NCBI GenBank assembly: GCA_963794265.1
Contig: CAWCDJ010000004.1
Span: 1,727,969 to 1,791,968 of the forward strand
Origin: CAWCDJ01 sp963794265
GTDB taxonomy: Bacteria; Acidobacteriota; Terriglobia; Bryobacterales; Bryobacteraceae
DNA length: 64,000 bases
Direction of reading: 5' to 3'
The notes under the pieces are model-generated. The model had not been told where the DNA came from, made no database searches, and saw only the letters and a list, made by a program, of their open reading frames with translations. The position numbers and the translations under genes are program-made. Positions within the stretch are counted from its first letter, which is position 1. Each line of letters opens with the position of its first letter. Shown one piece after another: positions 35,653-44,460 of this stretch.

Positions 35653-37040
35653 TCGCCTCCAAGAAGCTCGATATGCATCCTGGCCAATTCCTTTAACTCG
35701 GAGACGGTTATGCCGTCTCCATATTCAATCAATTCCTCGGCAGGACGGGCAAGCAGCAACTGTATGACATTGCGAAACGCCTTCCGCGCTTCCTCCGTGC
35801 GCCGGTTCCGCTCGAGGCAGATGCCGAGATGATAGTGCGCCAGGGCAAAACTCCGATCGAGATAGACGGCACGGCGTAGCGACCTCTCGGCCTCTTCATT
35901 CGAAGTAGTGTGCTCGAGTATGAGGCCCAGAGTAAAGTGGGCCGGCGCATTCAGCGGTTCCGCCTCTACCAGTTGCCGTCCTAACGGTGCTGCGACACTC
36001 CACTCGCCCCGGTCCGCCAGCAGGCGAACCTGCGATACACCCGGGACAGCGAGAGTGACTACGGGAAAGGCGGGCCGTGGCAGGGGAGTTGCTTTTTGCA
36101 AAGCCGGGCGGTCAGAAGCCGGGGGCTCATTATGCATGACCGGCAGCTCGCTCACGTCCCGCCGACGCGGCGTTTTTGGCGTATGTTTCGTTACGGTTTC
36201 GAGAGGCTTCCGGTAAAAAGTCACGCCATTCAAGTTCACGCTGTCGAAGTTGGCGAAGGTTTCGATATTCAGCTCCGCATGGCCTACGACGAGCCACCCT
36301 CCCGCCGTCAACACGTCATAGAATGCCGCTGCCGTCTTGCGGATCAGTTCGGGGCCGAAATAAATCAAGACGTTACGGCAGAGGATGAGATCGAACTGGC
36401 CACCCAGATCCTGGAAATTCTCTCCACCGGCCAGGTTGTGCTGCCGGAACGAAACGTGCCGACGGAATTCCGGTTTCAGAAGCCAGGTGTCGCCATCATG
36501 ATCGAAGCAGGCCAGTTTCACGCTCTCCGGAGTCTCCCGGAAGGACCAGGGACGGTAACGAGCTTCCCTGGCCCGCGCCAGAAATTCGGTGTTTATGTCA
36601 GTGGCTATAATTGAGATCTCCCAGCCGGCGATGCGGTCGCGCAGTTCGAGATCCAGGAGAATGGCGAGCGAATACGGCTCCGCGCCGGCTGCACATCCGG
36701 CGCTCCAGCAGCGGATGCGCCGCGATCCACGATTCCGGTCGAGCAACTCGGGGAATACCGCGTCCCGTAGGGCCTCGAAGTGTTCTCTCTGACGGAAGAA
36801 GTACGTCTCGCCGATCGTCAATTCCCCGATCACGTATGTCAGTTCTTCGCCCTGGGCGTCATCGCGCAGTATTTTCAGGTATTCGGAACAGGTAGCCACT
36901 CCACGGGCGGAGAAGCGGCGCGCCAAACGCGTAGCGAGGTCCTCGTCCTTATCGTGGAAATAGAAGAGCCCGGTAAATTCGAGGATGAAGCTCTTGAGAG
37001 CCTGATAATCCGGATCTGCCAAAATCGCGCCGAGATTCAT
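35649..37040 (-). CDS. cheR: CheR-type receptor methyltransferase with C-terminal TPR repeats
   Basis: 463 aa. The all-helical N-domain and SAM-dependent methyltransferase core occupy about residues 15-270: GETYFFRQREHFEALRD, RIRCWSAGCAAGAEPYSLAILL (SAM-binding), IIATDINTEFLARAREARY, FDLILCRNVLIYF. After a Pro-rich linker, residues about 350-455 form TPR-like helical pairs (APAHFTLGLILEHT, FALAHYHLGICLERN). TPR-CheR proteins (WspC, FrzF) methylate receptors that lack a pentapeptide tail, as here. ATG 37040 overlaps the upstream cheW stop by 4 nt; a TTG at 37046 is possible but less likely. Confidence 0.93.
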   Translation of the reverse strand: MNLGAILADPDYQALKSFILEFTGLFYFHDKDEDLATRLARRFSARGVATCSEYLKILRDDAQGEELTYVIGELTIGETYFFRQREHFEALRDAVFPELLDRNRGSRRIRCWSAGCAAGAEPYSLAILLDLELRDRIAGWEISIIATDINTEFLARAREARYRPWSFRETPESVKLACFDHDGDTWLLKPEFRRHVSFRQHNLAGGENFQDLGGQFDLILCRNVLIYFGPELIRKTAAAFYDVLTAGGWLVVGHAELNIETFANFDSVNLNGVTFYRKPLETVTKHTPKTPRRRDVSELPVMHNEPPASDRPALQKATPLPRPAFPVVTLAVPGVSQVRLLADRGEWSVAAPLGRQLVEAEPLNAPAHFTLGLILEHTTSNEEAERSLRRAVYLDRSFALAHYHLGICLERNRRTEEARKAFRNVIQLLLARPAEELIEYGDGITVSELKELARMHIELLGGE

Positions 37041-37546
37041 CGACAAACATCCTTCAGATTTTCGATCCTCTTTTGGACTCGGGCCTGCAGGTCCTCCAAT
37101 AGCGCTTGCTCCTCGCGTAACAAGAGGCGATCGCCGGAAAGCACGACCACATCAGAGCCCGCGACGTTCACTTGGCCTTCCGCACACCCGTTCAAAGAGT
37201 CGGCGTTCGAAAATCGTTGGATTGCATCGCGCGAGACTTCCACTACCTGGTCGACTCGGTCGACACGGATCGCCACCGGACGACCCGCGGTTTCGATAAC
37301 GATAATGGGCGTGTGTAATTCAGGCGGGGCAGTAGGAAGCGTCAATATCGCAGTGAGTGGCACCACCGGTACGACAGTCCCACGCAGATTGAGAAATCCA
37401 TCAAGGAACGCGGCCTGGACCGGTGATTCGACAAGAGCGGGAATCAGTACAACTTCGACGACCGCACGAATGTCCAATGCGCAGACATACCGAGTAATCT
37501 TGAAGACCAGGAGATCCAGCTTCGCTCCCGGCGTTACGCCAGCCAT
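37037..37546 (-). CDS. cheW: CheW-like coupling protein, first gene of the operon
   Basis: 169 aa, a single CheW domain: LLVFKITRYVCALDIRAVVEVV, GFLNLRGTVVPVVPLTAIL, IIVIETAGRPVAIRVDRVDQVVEV. The C-terminal 35 residues form a helix (LREEQALLEDLQARVQKRIEN) that might mediate oligomerisation. ATG 37546 with GAGACGGA just upstream. It begins the seven-gene run cheW-cheR-cheW-mcp-cheA-cheB-hybrid kinase, all joined by overlaps or direct abutment. It corresponds to WspB in the Wsp comparison. Confidence 0.92.
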   Translation of the reverse strand: MAGVTPGAKLDLLVFKITRYVCALDIRAVVEVVLIPALVESPVQAAFLDGFLNLRGTVVPVVPLTAILTLPTAPPELHTPIIVIETAGRPVAIRVDRVDQVVEVSRDAIQRFSNADSLNGCAEGQVNVAGSDVVVLSGDRLLLREEQALLEDLQARVQKRIENLKDVCR

Positions 37547-37557
37547 TCCGTCTCTGC

Positions 37558-37569
37558 ATTATCAGTATA
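37558..37569 (-). promoter_or_regulatory. Candidate -10 region of the chemosensory operon
   Basis: On the minus strand TATACT (37569-37564) and GATAAT (37563-37558) stand next to each other, 11-23 nt before the cheW ATG. ATGACC, 16 nt upstream of GATAAT, is a 4/6 match to a -35 box. With TATACT the leader would be about 11 nt and still contain the GAGACGGA ribosome-binding site. Confidence 0.35.
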
Positions 37570-37581
37570 CGCGAAACCGGG

Positions 37582-37773
37582 TCATCCGCCGGCAGCTTCG
37601 CGTCGCTGCAACGACGGGAAGATTCGGAGGCGCGCGTAATTCCACAGCAATGAGAAATCGGAGCGGCGCCCCAGTGCGCCAGAGTCCGCCGCGACCACGT
37701 CGGCTATGGCGCCGCCGAGGTCCCCAAGCCCGACGATGGTCAGGTCCTCGGCATTCAGGAGAAAGGAGCCTGA
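37582..37773 (-). pseudogene. C-terminal remnant of an unrecognised protein
   Basis: A minus-strand frame of 63 codons without any usual start codon, bounded upstream by an in-frame TAA (37776-37774), reads like real protein: LLNAEDLTIVGLGDLGGAI, ADVVAADSGALGRRSDFSLL, then NYARLRIFPSLQRREAAGG and stop. Codon use is strongly GC-ending like the neighbouring genes. It has no start and so appears to be the tail of a gene whose front has been lost, between the divergent chemosensory and 37815 transcription units. I do not recognise the family. Confidence 0.4.
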
Positions 37774-37814
37774 TTAGCTTGCATTCTCCCGCGCGCCGGG
37801 ATAGCATTTCACCC

Positions 37815-39089
37815 GTGAGAGTTGATCTGCTGGACCAGATCGTGCTCCGTTGGGATTCCGATTCCGATTGCTCCGGCCTCCTTGCGGGCGCAGGGATCGG
37901 TGCCGTCTGGTTCCCGTCGCATGAAGGCCATATCGCGGCCGCCTGTCGCGCCGCCGGCGCCGATACGCTTGACGCAGATTCGATCCGGCTCGTCAGCCGC
38001 GACCATACCGGCCCGCTGCCACCAGGAGATTTCCTGGCGGTTAAAGCGGGGGTCTGGCCGGGAGCGAGGGCCAGCGCGCGTAGTGCGGACGGAAATTTCT
38101 CCGGCGGCGCCAGCCAGCGCGCATGGGTCGATGCGAACGGCTATCTCGTCGCTTGGACGAAGGCTCTCTTCCCCGGTCGCGCACCCCTTCTGGCCTATCT
38201 CCCGGACAGCGATGCTGGCATTACCCAGGGACAGGCAATCCCCTACGATTCCTTGGAACTCGCCTTGATCGACGCCTGGGCTGCCGGAGGAAACTACTTG
38301 TTGGCGCCGGATGCGGCGTACCGCGATGCCCTTCTCCGCAGGGACCGGGCAGCCACCGACGCATGGTCCCAGTTGGGCCGGACCGCCCGCTGGCTCAAGG
38401 AAAACCGGGATCTTCTCCGCCACCCCCCTCTGAGCACGATCACGGTGTTGATAGAACGGGGCGATGCCTCGGCAGAGATGGCCGCGCTGATGTTCCGCCA
38501 GAGCGCTTCCCCCGAGCTGGTGTCCGCTGAACGCGTTCCTTTGCCGGATGCGTCCCGTCGTCCCATCGTGGTCGCGGCCGGAATTAACCCACCGTCACCG
38601 AAAGTAGGCGAGCTCTTGCTAGCTCATGCCAATGCCGGCGCCAGCCTCGTCGTAGATGGCGGGGACGTATCGTCCTGGTGGAAGGGGCCTGGCCTGAAAG
38701 CGGCCTGCCAGTTCCAGGATCGAGTCTTCTACACGCTGGGGGCCGGCCGCATTCTCGTCTATAAGGAATCGATCGTCGACCCTGGCGACTTCGCTCTGGA
38801 CATTCTCGATCTTGCCGCGGCCCGCCGGCCTGTCCGCCTGTGGGATGCATCCGCCGTTATCGCCATGGTCTCAAAAGCGGGCGCACGGGCAAGTCTGATT
38901 CTCCGTCTGGTCAACTACGGTTCGCCCACCCGCGGAGACATCATGGCTCAGGTCCGAGGCATCTACAACTCAGCCACCCTCTTGCGTCCCGGCCAACCAT
39001 CCGTCACGCTGCGGACCTGGCGGCGCGGCCAAAACACGGACGTGGCGGTGCCCGGTTTCAGACGTCTGGCATTGGTCGTTTTCAGCTGA
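37815..39089 (+). CDS. Uncharacterised 424-aa protein upstream of DUF362 gene
   Basis: No family recognised with confidence. It has no signal peptide or membrane segment. The N-terminal WDSDSDCSGLLAGAGIGAVWF followed by alternating strands and helices, and a C-terminal beta-rich part (ASLILRLVNYGSPTRGDIMA, GIYNSATLLRPGQPSVTLRT, VPGFRRLALVVFS), recall glycoside-hydrolase-like TIM-barrel proteins with an accessory beta domain, but no catalytic pair can be named. The frame is open upstream to 36780, but that part is the antisense shadow of cheR and cheW; GTG 37815 (MRVDLLDQIVLRWDSD) is the first sensible start. The DUF362 gene follows after 11 bp, so the two form an operon. Confidence 0.7.
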   Translation: MRVDLLDQIVLRWDSDSDCSGLLAGAGIGAVWFPSHEGHIAAACRAAGADTLDADSIRLVSRDHTGPLPPGDFLAVKAGVWPGARASARSADGNFSGGASQRAWVDANGYLVAWTKALFPGRAPLLAYLPDSDAGITQGQAIPYDSLELALIDAWAAGGNYLLAPDAAYRDALLRRDRAATDAWSQLGRTARWLKENRDLLRHPPLSTITVLIERGDASAEMAALMFRQSASPELVSAERVPLPDASRRPIVVAAGINPPSPKVGELLLAHANAGASLVVDGGDVSSWWKGPGLKAACQFQDRVFYTLGAGRILVYKESIVDPGDFALDILDLAAARRPVRLWDASAVIAMVSKAGARASLILRLVNYGSPTRGDIMAQVRGIYNSATLLRPGQPSVTLRTWRRGQNTDVAVPGFRRLALVVFS

Positions 39090-39100
39090 GGAACGGAGAT

Positions 39101-40384
39101 ATGCATCTGACTCGCCGCGATCTTATGAGAAGCGGGGCAGCCTTGGGGACTGCTGCCCTTGCGTCGCGCGCCCCGGCCGCGCAGCAGCGGTACTTCATGC
39201 CGCACTCTTTCATAGAGCGGAACCCCAAAGCCGTGTTCATCCGTCGCACCAGCGTAGCCCACAAGATGGACGCCGAGGCCAAAAGAAAAGAGGGTCTGAC
39301 GCTCGCGCGGCTTATCTTCGTGGCCTGCGACCGTGCCGGGATCCCCATTGATAACCGGATCGTCCTCAAACCCAACGCAACCAGTCTGTCTCCTCGCGGA
39401 CGACCAGCGGAGGAACTCTTCGGCACGGGCACCGATCCCCAATTCTACGAGGGGCTTGTGACCGGCATGAAAGAACTCGGCCTCACCCGGTTCACCTTCG
39501 TCGATTCCACGTCCTACGCCAGTTGGAACCTGCGCGGCCTTTTGGATATCAACGACCGGCTTGGAATCGTTACCCAGGATCCGGAGCGCCGCGAGCGCCA
39601 TTTGCGGGAAGGCTGGGAAACCACCTGGAGCACCGTGCCGGAAGGCGTAGTTTTCAAGCGCATTCCGCACTATGCTCCTGTGAACGAACCTGGCACATGG
39701 CTGCTCAATATTGCCAAGTGGAAGGCGCACAGCATGGGGCTCACGCTCACCGTGAAGAACGAGCAGGGACTGGTGGCGCATCCTTTCACCACGTTTTGCG
39801 GCGGCTGGCGGTCTGTCCTGAGTGCCTCCGATGTTGTCAAGTCCGAGGTCAATCCGCGTGTCGAAGAACTGGTGAACAGTTCTCTGGAACGCCACCGGCG
39901 GCTTGGCTACAGCCGTTATGACACCGGCGGGTCGCGCAGTAACGGCACTTTCCTGCGGCCCATCGAGCAGGAACTCTGGGCACAGAAGACCTGCGACAAC
40001 ATGAGCGTGCTGAAGACCGGGCTGGCCATCATCGAGGGCATCTACGGACGCGATGGAGATGGCTTCAATGTCGGTACCGACTACCTGACCAACATGGTGA
40101 TGTTCGGCAAAGACAAATTCCGCGTCGACCTCGTCGGCCTTTGGCTCGCAGGCCACGAGCCCGGAAATCTGCATCTCTACCGGATCGCCAAAGAACGAGG
40201 CCTCAGCGATACTTTCAATCCTTGGGAAGTTCCGCTGTACGAGTGGACCGACGGCGGCCCTGTTGCGCGGAAATTGACCGACTTCCCGCGGACCCTTCTC
40301 AAGACCGTATACCTTCCCCGCGATGGGGAACCCACGCTTCACATGCTCGATGAACGTTTCGATTACGATCGGCACAAGGTCTGA
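39101..40384 (+). CDS. DUF362 domain protein with Tat-type signal
   Basis: 427 aa. The start MHLTRRDLMRSGAALGTAAL has the RRDLM twin-arginine pattern followed by a hydrophobic stretch, which suggests Tat export of a folded, possibly cofactor-containing protein. The body matches DUF362: KAVFIRRTSVAHKMDAEAK, IDNRIVLKPNATSLSPRG, FTFVDSTSY, LLNIAKWKAHSMGLTLTVKN, and LKTGLAIIEGIYGRDGDGF near residue 310. DUF362 proteins are often linked to iron-sulfur clusters, but the usual ferredoxin-type CxxC motifs are not seen. GGAG stands 5 nt before the ATG. Coupled to the uncharacterised gene upstream. Confidence 0.85.
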   Translation: MHLTRRDLMRSGAALGTAALASRAPAAQQRYFMPHSFIERNPKAVFIRRTSVAHKMDAEAKRKEGLTLARLIFVACDRAGIPIDNRIVLKPNATSLSPRGRPAEELFGTGTDPQFYEGLVTGMKELGLTRFTFVDSTSYASWNLRGLLDINDRLGIVTQDPERRERHLREGWETTWSTVPEGVVFKRIPHYAPVNEPGTWLLNIAKWKAHSMGLTLTVKNEQGLVAHPFTTFCGGWRSVLSASDVVKSEVNPRVEELVNSSLERHRRLGYSRYDTGGSRSNGTFLRPIEQELWAQKTCDNMSVLKTGLAIIEGIYGRDGDGFNVGTDYLTNMVMFGKDKFRVDLVGLWLAGHEPGNLHLYRIAKERGLSDTFNPWEVPLYEWTDGGPVARKLTDFPRTLLKTVYLPRDGEPTLHMLDERFDYDRHKV

Positions 40385-40481
40385 GCCCGCATGGCTTCGG
40401 CGCTACTGAGAGATGACCTTGTAAACCGGTACGAGGCGGCGCATAGCCGAAATGGAGGCGGAAGCGCTAGGCCGGTGCACA

Positions 40482-43472
40482 CTAGGTGGTGCCGGCGGCC
40501 ATGTCGGGCCCTACGCCGTCCAGCCAACGGCCCAGAAGGCGTGCGAGGCTCTCCGGGTCTACGGGTTTTGTCAGGTAATCGTCCATTCCCGCTTCGATGC
40601 ACTTGTGGCGGTCGCCCGGCATGGCGCTTGCGGTCACGGCCACGATCGTGACGTGCGGATTCAGCGCCGCGGTGGACGGCTCGCGGATCAGGCGCGTCGC
40701 CTCGAATCCGTCCATCTCGGGCATCTGGCAGTCCATCAGGATCAGATCGTACGCTTTCTGCTGTATGGCCCGCACAGCCTCGAGCCCGTTGACCACGGGA
40801 TCCGCCGTAATTCCGAGATGCTTCAGCATGGAAAGCATGACTCGGCGATTCACCTGGTTGTCCTCCGCCAGCAGAATTCGCGCCTCCCGCGCCTTGCCCA
40901 CGCGGCACCGCCGTACAGCCGGCGCGGGCGGCGCCGGCCCGGCACACTCCGCAATTCCCTCGGGACATTTCTCCAGGGGCACAGTGAACCAGAAGCACGA
41001 GCCGTGACGAAGATCACTTTCGGCGCCGATCTCACCCCCCATCATCTCGACCAACTCTTTGCAGATCGAAAGGCCCAGGCCCGTACCTCCAAATTGGCGG
41101 GTGGTCGATTCGTCGGCCTGCACAAAACGTCCGAACAGGACCCTCATCTGCTCCGGCGCAATTCCGATGCCTGTATCGCTCACGCCGAAGCGAATGGTCG
41201 CGGTGCGCTCGCCTTCGGCGGCCACGGCCACCGAAATGTCCACAGCGCCGGAGTCCGTAAACTTCACGGCGTTCGACGCCAGATTGCACAGCACCTGCCC
41301 CAGGCGGTGAGGATCTCCCCGCCAGAACCCCGGCACACTGCGCGGCAGGTTCACGCGGAATGGAAGGTTCTTGCCGCGCGCTTCGATCAGACCCGGCCGG
41401 ATAGCCTCTTCCAGGACCGACCGCAGATCGAAATCCACTTTTTCGAGCACCATTTTGCCGGCTTCGATCTTGGAGAGGTCGAGAATCTGGTTGATCAGCT
41501 CGAGCAGGTTCTCGCCGCCGCTCAACACAATCGCGGCGTATTGCCGCTGCTCCTCCGACAGCGGAGTGGTAAGCAGCATCCGCGTCATTCCCAGGATGCC
41601 GTTCATGGGTGTCCGGATCTCGTGGCTCATATTGGCGAGGAAACGGCTTTTGGCGAGGTTGCCGGCTTCAGCGGCGCGCTGCGCAGCACGCATCTCGTCT
41701 TCCACCCGCTTGCGCTCGGTGAGGTCGCGGCAGATGGTCGCCATCGCAATCGACTGATTGTTTTTCGGGTCGGTCACGTAAAAGACGGAGGCCCAAAAGG
41801 GTATCGGCGCGCCGGTTATCAGGTTCTGCAGGCGAGTCTCTCCCGCCCAGCAGCCATCGCGCGCCAGGGCGGGAAGAAACTGTTCGCGGGCGATCCGCTT
41901 CCCCTCTTCACCGCCGAGGTCGAAGATCGTCAGATCGTTCGCTGGGCAATCCGGATCCATGCCAATCAGCCTGCGCCCCGCCTGGTTGAGGAACAGAACC
42001 TTGCCTTCGAGGGTCGCCAAACCGATGAAGTCGGTGCTTGCCTCTACCACGGAAGCGATGCTCCGCAATTCCTTCTCTATGCGTTTCAGCTCCGTAATGT
42101 CGATCGCCGTCGCCTCGGTCAGAACGTTTCCGTCCTCCGTCACCAGGCTCGCGTTAAGCAGGACCCACAATGGGCTGCCATCCTTGCGCCGGACACACAG
42201 TTCGTAACCCGTCAGGCTTCCGTCTCGAAGCATGGCGAGAACCGTCCGCCGGTCGTCGGGATTCATATAGAGATCGGGAAGCCCGAGCTCCATCAGATCC
42301 CGCCGCGATTCGTAGCCGAGCATCCGGACCGTGGCGTCGTTGCAGTCCACAAGTTCTCCGTCCGGCGTGGCTAACAGGTAGGCGGCTGCATTGCGCTCCA
42401 CAAATCTCCGATAGCGGCGTTCCGAGGCTTCCAGGCGAGCCCGCGCTTTCTTCCGCTCAGTAATATCGCGTGCCAGCGCGAGCACCGCCAGTCGGCCGCC
42501 AAACTCGATCGGCTTGGCATTGATCTCCGCGGGGATGACGACACCGTCGCGCGTAAGGAAATCCGTTTCGAACAGGAGGCGCTCTCCGCTTCCCGGAGCC
42601 CTTCGCGGCTGTTTCGCCACTGCTTCGGCCGTGTGAATGTCACGCACCGTCCGTCCCAGCAGTTCCTCACGCGCATAGCCCAGCCAGCGGCAGGCCAAGT
42701 CGTTCACCTGCAGGAGTTCCGCCGGCTGTCCGTCGGGACCGATGGAGACAACAAACGCGGCGTCGTTGCCGCCGTTGAACAGCGTGGCGTACTGCGCTTC
42801 GCGGCTCTTGAGTTCCCGCTCGATCCGTTTCCGGTCGGTCAGGTCCCTGATGGCGACATACATGCGGCTTTCGTTTTGCCCCACGACGGGACTGGAACGA
42901 AGCTCCACCGGAACGGTGCTGCCGTCCGACCGGCGGCCCTGCGTCTCGAAGTGCCCTGTCCGATGCTCTCCGGCCCAATCGGGAACCACGGTGCGAAAGG
43001 GCTGCCCCACAATCCGGTCGCGCGGGTAGCCGAAGATCTGCTCGGTCTGCGAATTGACGAGCGCGACCCGGCCGCAGCCATCGAGAATGGCCAGGCCATC
43101 GGGTGTCGCCTCTAACATGGCCAGCAAGTCCGCCTCGCGCACCCCCAGAAACCCGCTGCCCAATTGACGATGGTAGCCGAACCGCCATCCGGCGGCTGCC
43201 AGTAAGGCCAGCAAGACCAGGCCAACCTGAATGGCGACGGCCTGCCGGAAACTGAAGAATGCCTCAGCCGTGGCGATCTTGGTTTCGGCGATGCTGCCCT
43301 GGCGGCCCTTCCGGGCGGCGAACACGGGGTCGTACTGAGCGGCAAAGAATGCAACCAGCAACCCGCCGCACATGACCAGCGCTCCGATGTTGGTGAGCCA
43401 GATGTGACGCCCCGCGGGACGGCATCTACGGACTAAGTTGGAGCCGTCAGGCCGTGACTTCCCAAATATCAT
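40482..43472 (-). CDS. Membrane hybrid sensor kinase with four PAS domains and receiver
   Basis: 996 aa. Two hydrophobic helices at about 26-45 and 79-98 frame a short periplasmic loop. Four PAS units follow (LEATPDGLAILDGCGRVALVN; TLFNGGNDAAFVVSIGPDG; RFVERNAAAYLLATPDGEL; SVVEASTDFIGLATLEGKV), several ending in DLTERK-type PAC motifs. Then come HisKA (FLANMSHEIRTPMNGILGM), HATPase (NLASNAVKFTD, DTGIGIAPEQM, FGGTGLGLSICKELV) and a receiver (ILLAEDNQVNRRVMLS, LILMDCQMPEMDGFE). No output domain exists, so the signal must go to a separate Hpt or regulator. The gene stands alone, convergent with the DUF362 gene. The ATG at 43472 lacks a clear Shine-Dalgarno sequence. Confidence 0.92.
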   Translation of the reverse strand: MIFGKSRPDGSNLVRRCRPAGRHIWLTNIGALVMCGGLLVAFFAAQYDPVFAARKGRQGSIAETKIATAEAFFSFRQAVAIQVGLVLLALLAAAGWRFGYHRQLGSGFLGVREADLLAMLEATPDGLAILDGCGRVALVNSQTEQIFGYPRDRIVGQPFRTVVPDWAGEHRTGHFETQGRRSDGSTVPVELRSSPVVGQNESRMYVAIRDLTDRKRIERELKSREAQYATLFNGGNDAAFVVSIGPDGQPAELLQVNDLACRWLGYAREELLGRTVRDIHTAEAVAKQPRRAPGSGERLLFETDFLTRDGVVIPAEINAKPIEFGGRLAVLALARDITERKKARARLEASERRYRRFVERNAAAYLLATPDGELVDCNDATVRMLGYESRRDLMELGLPDLYMNPDDRRTVLAMLRDGSLTGYELCVRRKDGSPLWVLLNASLVTEDGNVLTEATAIDITELKRIEKELRSIASVVEASTDFIGLATLEGKVLFLNQAGRRLIGMDPDCPANDLTIFDLGGEEGKRIAREQFLPALARDGCWAGETRLQNLITGAPIPFWASVFYVTDPKNNQSIAMATICRDLTERKRVEDEMRAAQRAAEAGNLAKSRFLANMSHEIRTPMNGILGMTRMLLTTPLSEEQRQYAAIVLSGGENLLELINQILDLSKIEAGKMVLEKVDFDLRSVLEEAIRPGLIEARGKNLPFRVNLPRSVPGFWRGDPHRLGQVLCNLASNAVKFTDSGAVDISVAVAAEGERTATIRFGVSDTGIGIAPEQMRVLFGRFVQADESTTRQFGGTGLGLSICKELVEMMGGEIGAESDLRHGSCFWFTVPLEKCPEGIAECAGPAPPAPAVRRCRVGKAREARILLAEDNQVNRRVMLSMLKHLGITADPVVNGLEAVRAIQQKAYDLILMDCQMPEMDGFEATRLIREPSTAALNPHVTIVAVTASAMPGDRHKCIEAGMDDYLTKPVDPESLARLLGRWLDGVGPDMAAGTT

Positions 43473-43485
43473 CGGTTTTTTGGAC

Positions 43486-43499
43486 GTCCTGTTTAGGAC
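43486..43499. promoter_or_regulatory. Perfect dyad GTCCT-GTTT-AGGAC before the hybrid kinase
   Basis: Five-base arms with a 4-nt centre, 14 bp upstream of the kinase ATG on the minus strand. The overlapping palindrome GGACGTCC (43482-43489) adds symmetry. It could be an operator or a leader hairpin. The flanking permease upstream is dead, so any function would be for the kinase. Confidence 0.3.
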
Positions 43500-43598
43500 A
43501 TCGGCATCCTCTGCGCCGTTCTTTAGCCGCAGGTGTCGTTACTTTGGTACCATGCGCCTGGGGATGTGGACCCACGCAGCCGGCGCCGGTGAGGGGGG

Positions 43599-44395
43599 TC
43601 ACTCATGCCGAAGCGCGGCCACTGGGTCTGTCCTGGATGCCTTTCGCGCCGGCAGGTAGCCTGCTGCGAGCGCGGCGCCGAGGAGTATCGTCAGCGCGGC
43701 CGCCAGTGCCCACGGATCGCCAGGTTTGGCTCCGAACATCATAGCTTCGACTAATTTCGATGCGCCCATCGCCGCCGGCAGGCCAATCGCCAGCCCCGCA
43801 GCAGCAAGCCCCGCAGCAGCAAGCATCAGGACGTCTCGCATCACCATCCAGACCACCGTCTCGCGCCGTACCCCCAGTGCCATGCGAATTCCGATCTCGC
43901 TGGTGCGCCGTGCCACGCCGTAAGACGTAGTGCCGTACAATCCCACGCACGCAATCGCCAGCGAGAGCACCGCGAATGCCGTGCACAAACGGGCGAACAG
44001 CGTCTCCGGGACTGTCTCGCGCGCAATCTGTGCCGTCTGCTGTGCTCAAAGCTTCCACCGGGATCCCCGACCGGATTTCGCCCGCCGAGATTCACCTTGG
44101 CCCATGCCTCGTTCACAATCGCCACGGGTGGTGTGCCCTTGCGGTCGTGTTGCTTGAATTCACGGCCGGTCAGCAACGGGATGCGCATAGTGGAGAAGAA
44201 TCCCGGGGCGACGCAGAGGACGTGAGTGGCCGATCGAGAGAAGCCTGAGCCGTTGCCGGTCGGCGCGTGCTCCGGCCGAGGTTGACCCAGGGGCACAACC
44301 GGCCATCCCCACGCCCCGGCACCGATCAGCGGCGAATTCGCCATTGTCGCGCTGCGAACGCCCGGAATCGCCGCCACACGCCTTTCCAGGTCGCG
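43599..44395 (-). pseudogene. Broken MacB/FtsX-type (acidobacterial ADOP) permease
   Basis: Two minus-strand frames hold pieces of one permease. From about 44395 down to about 44065: DLERRVAAIPGVRSATMANS, the CVAPGFFSTMRIPLLTGREF block and VAIVNEAWAKVNLGG, typical of the periplasmic MacB-PCD domain. The frame then jumps, with the usual linker (about 60-100 residues) missing, to AQIARETVPETLFARLCTAF (about 44030-43975), and continues as the C-terminal FtsX domain (LAIACVGLYGTTSYGVARRT, EIGIRMALGVRRETVVWMV, LPARKASRTDPVAALRHE). Everything before DLERR, including the first membrane domain, is gone. This family is greatly expanded in Acidobacteria, often without a cognate ATPase. Confidence 0.85.
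43794..43823. repeat. Perfect 15-bp tandem duplication inside the dead permease
   Basis: CCCCGCAGCAGCAAG occurs twice in a row. On the coding (minus) strand it yields the repeated LAAAG/LAAAG in a membrane helix. The repeat keeps the frame and could be a slippage event. Confidence 0.7.
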
Positions 44396-44460
44396 GACTC
44401 AGAATCAGTCTCATGGCCCGCGAGAACATCTCCCACTTCGAGTGAAGCGCTGCGAGCGGC

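Noticed and set aside
36780..37814. Upstream extension of the 37815 gene
   Set aside because: The extension is antisense to cheR and cheW and has shadow-like composition; the GTG at 37815 is the first plausible start.
40452..42374. 640-codon plus-strand open frame
   Set aside because: Antisense to the multi-PAS kinase; no recognisable motif.
44040..44075. Vector-like BamHI and HindIII sites in the permease remnant
   Set aside because: GGATCC and AAGCTT occur close together, but the surrounding bases do not match a cloning polylinker and both flanks read as permease; coincidence.
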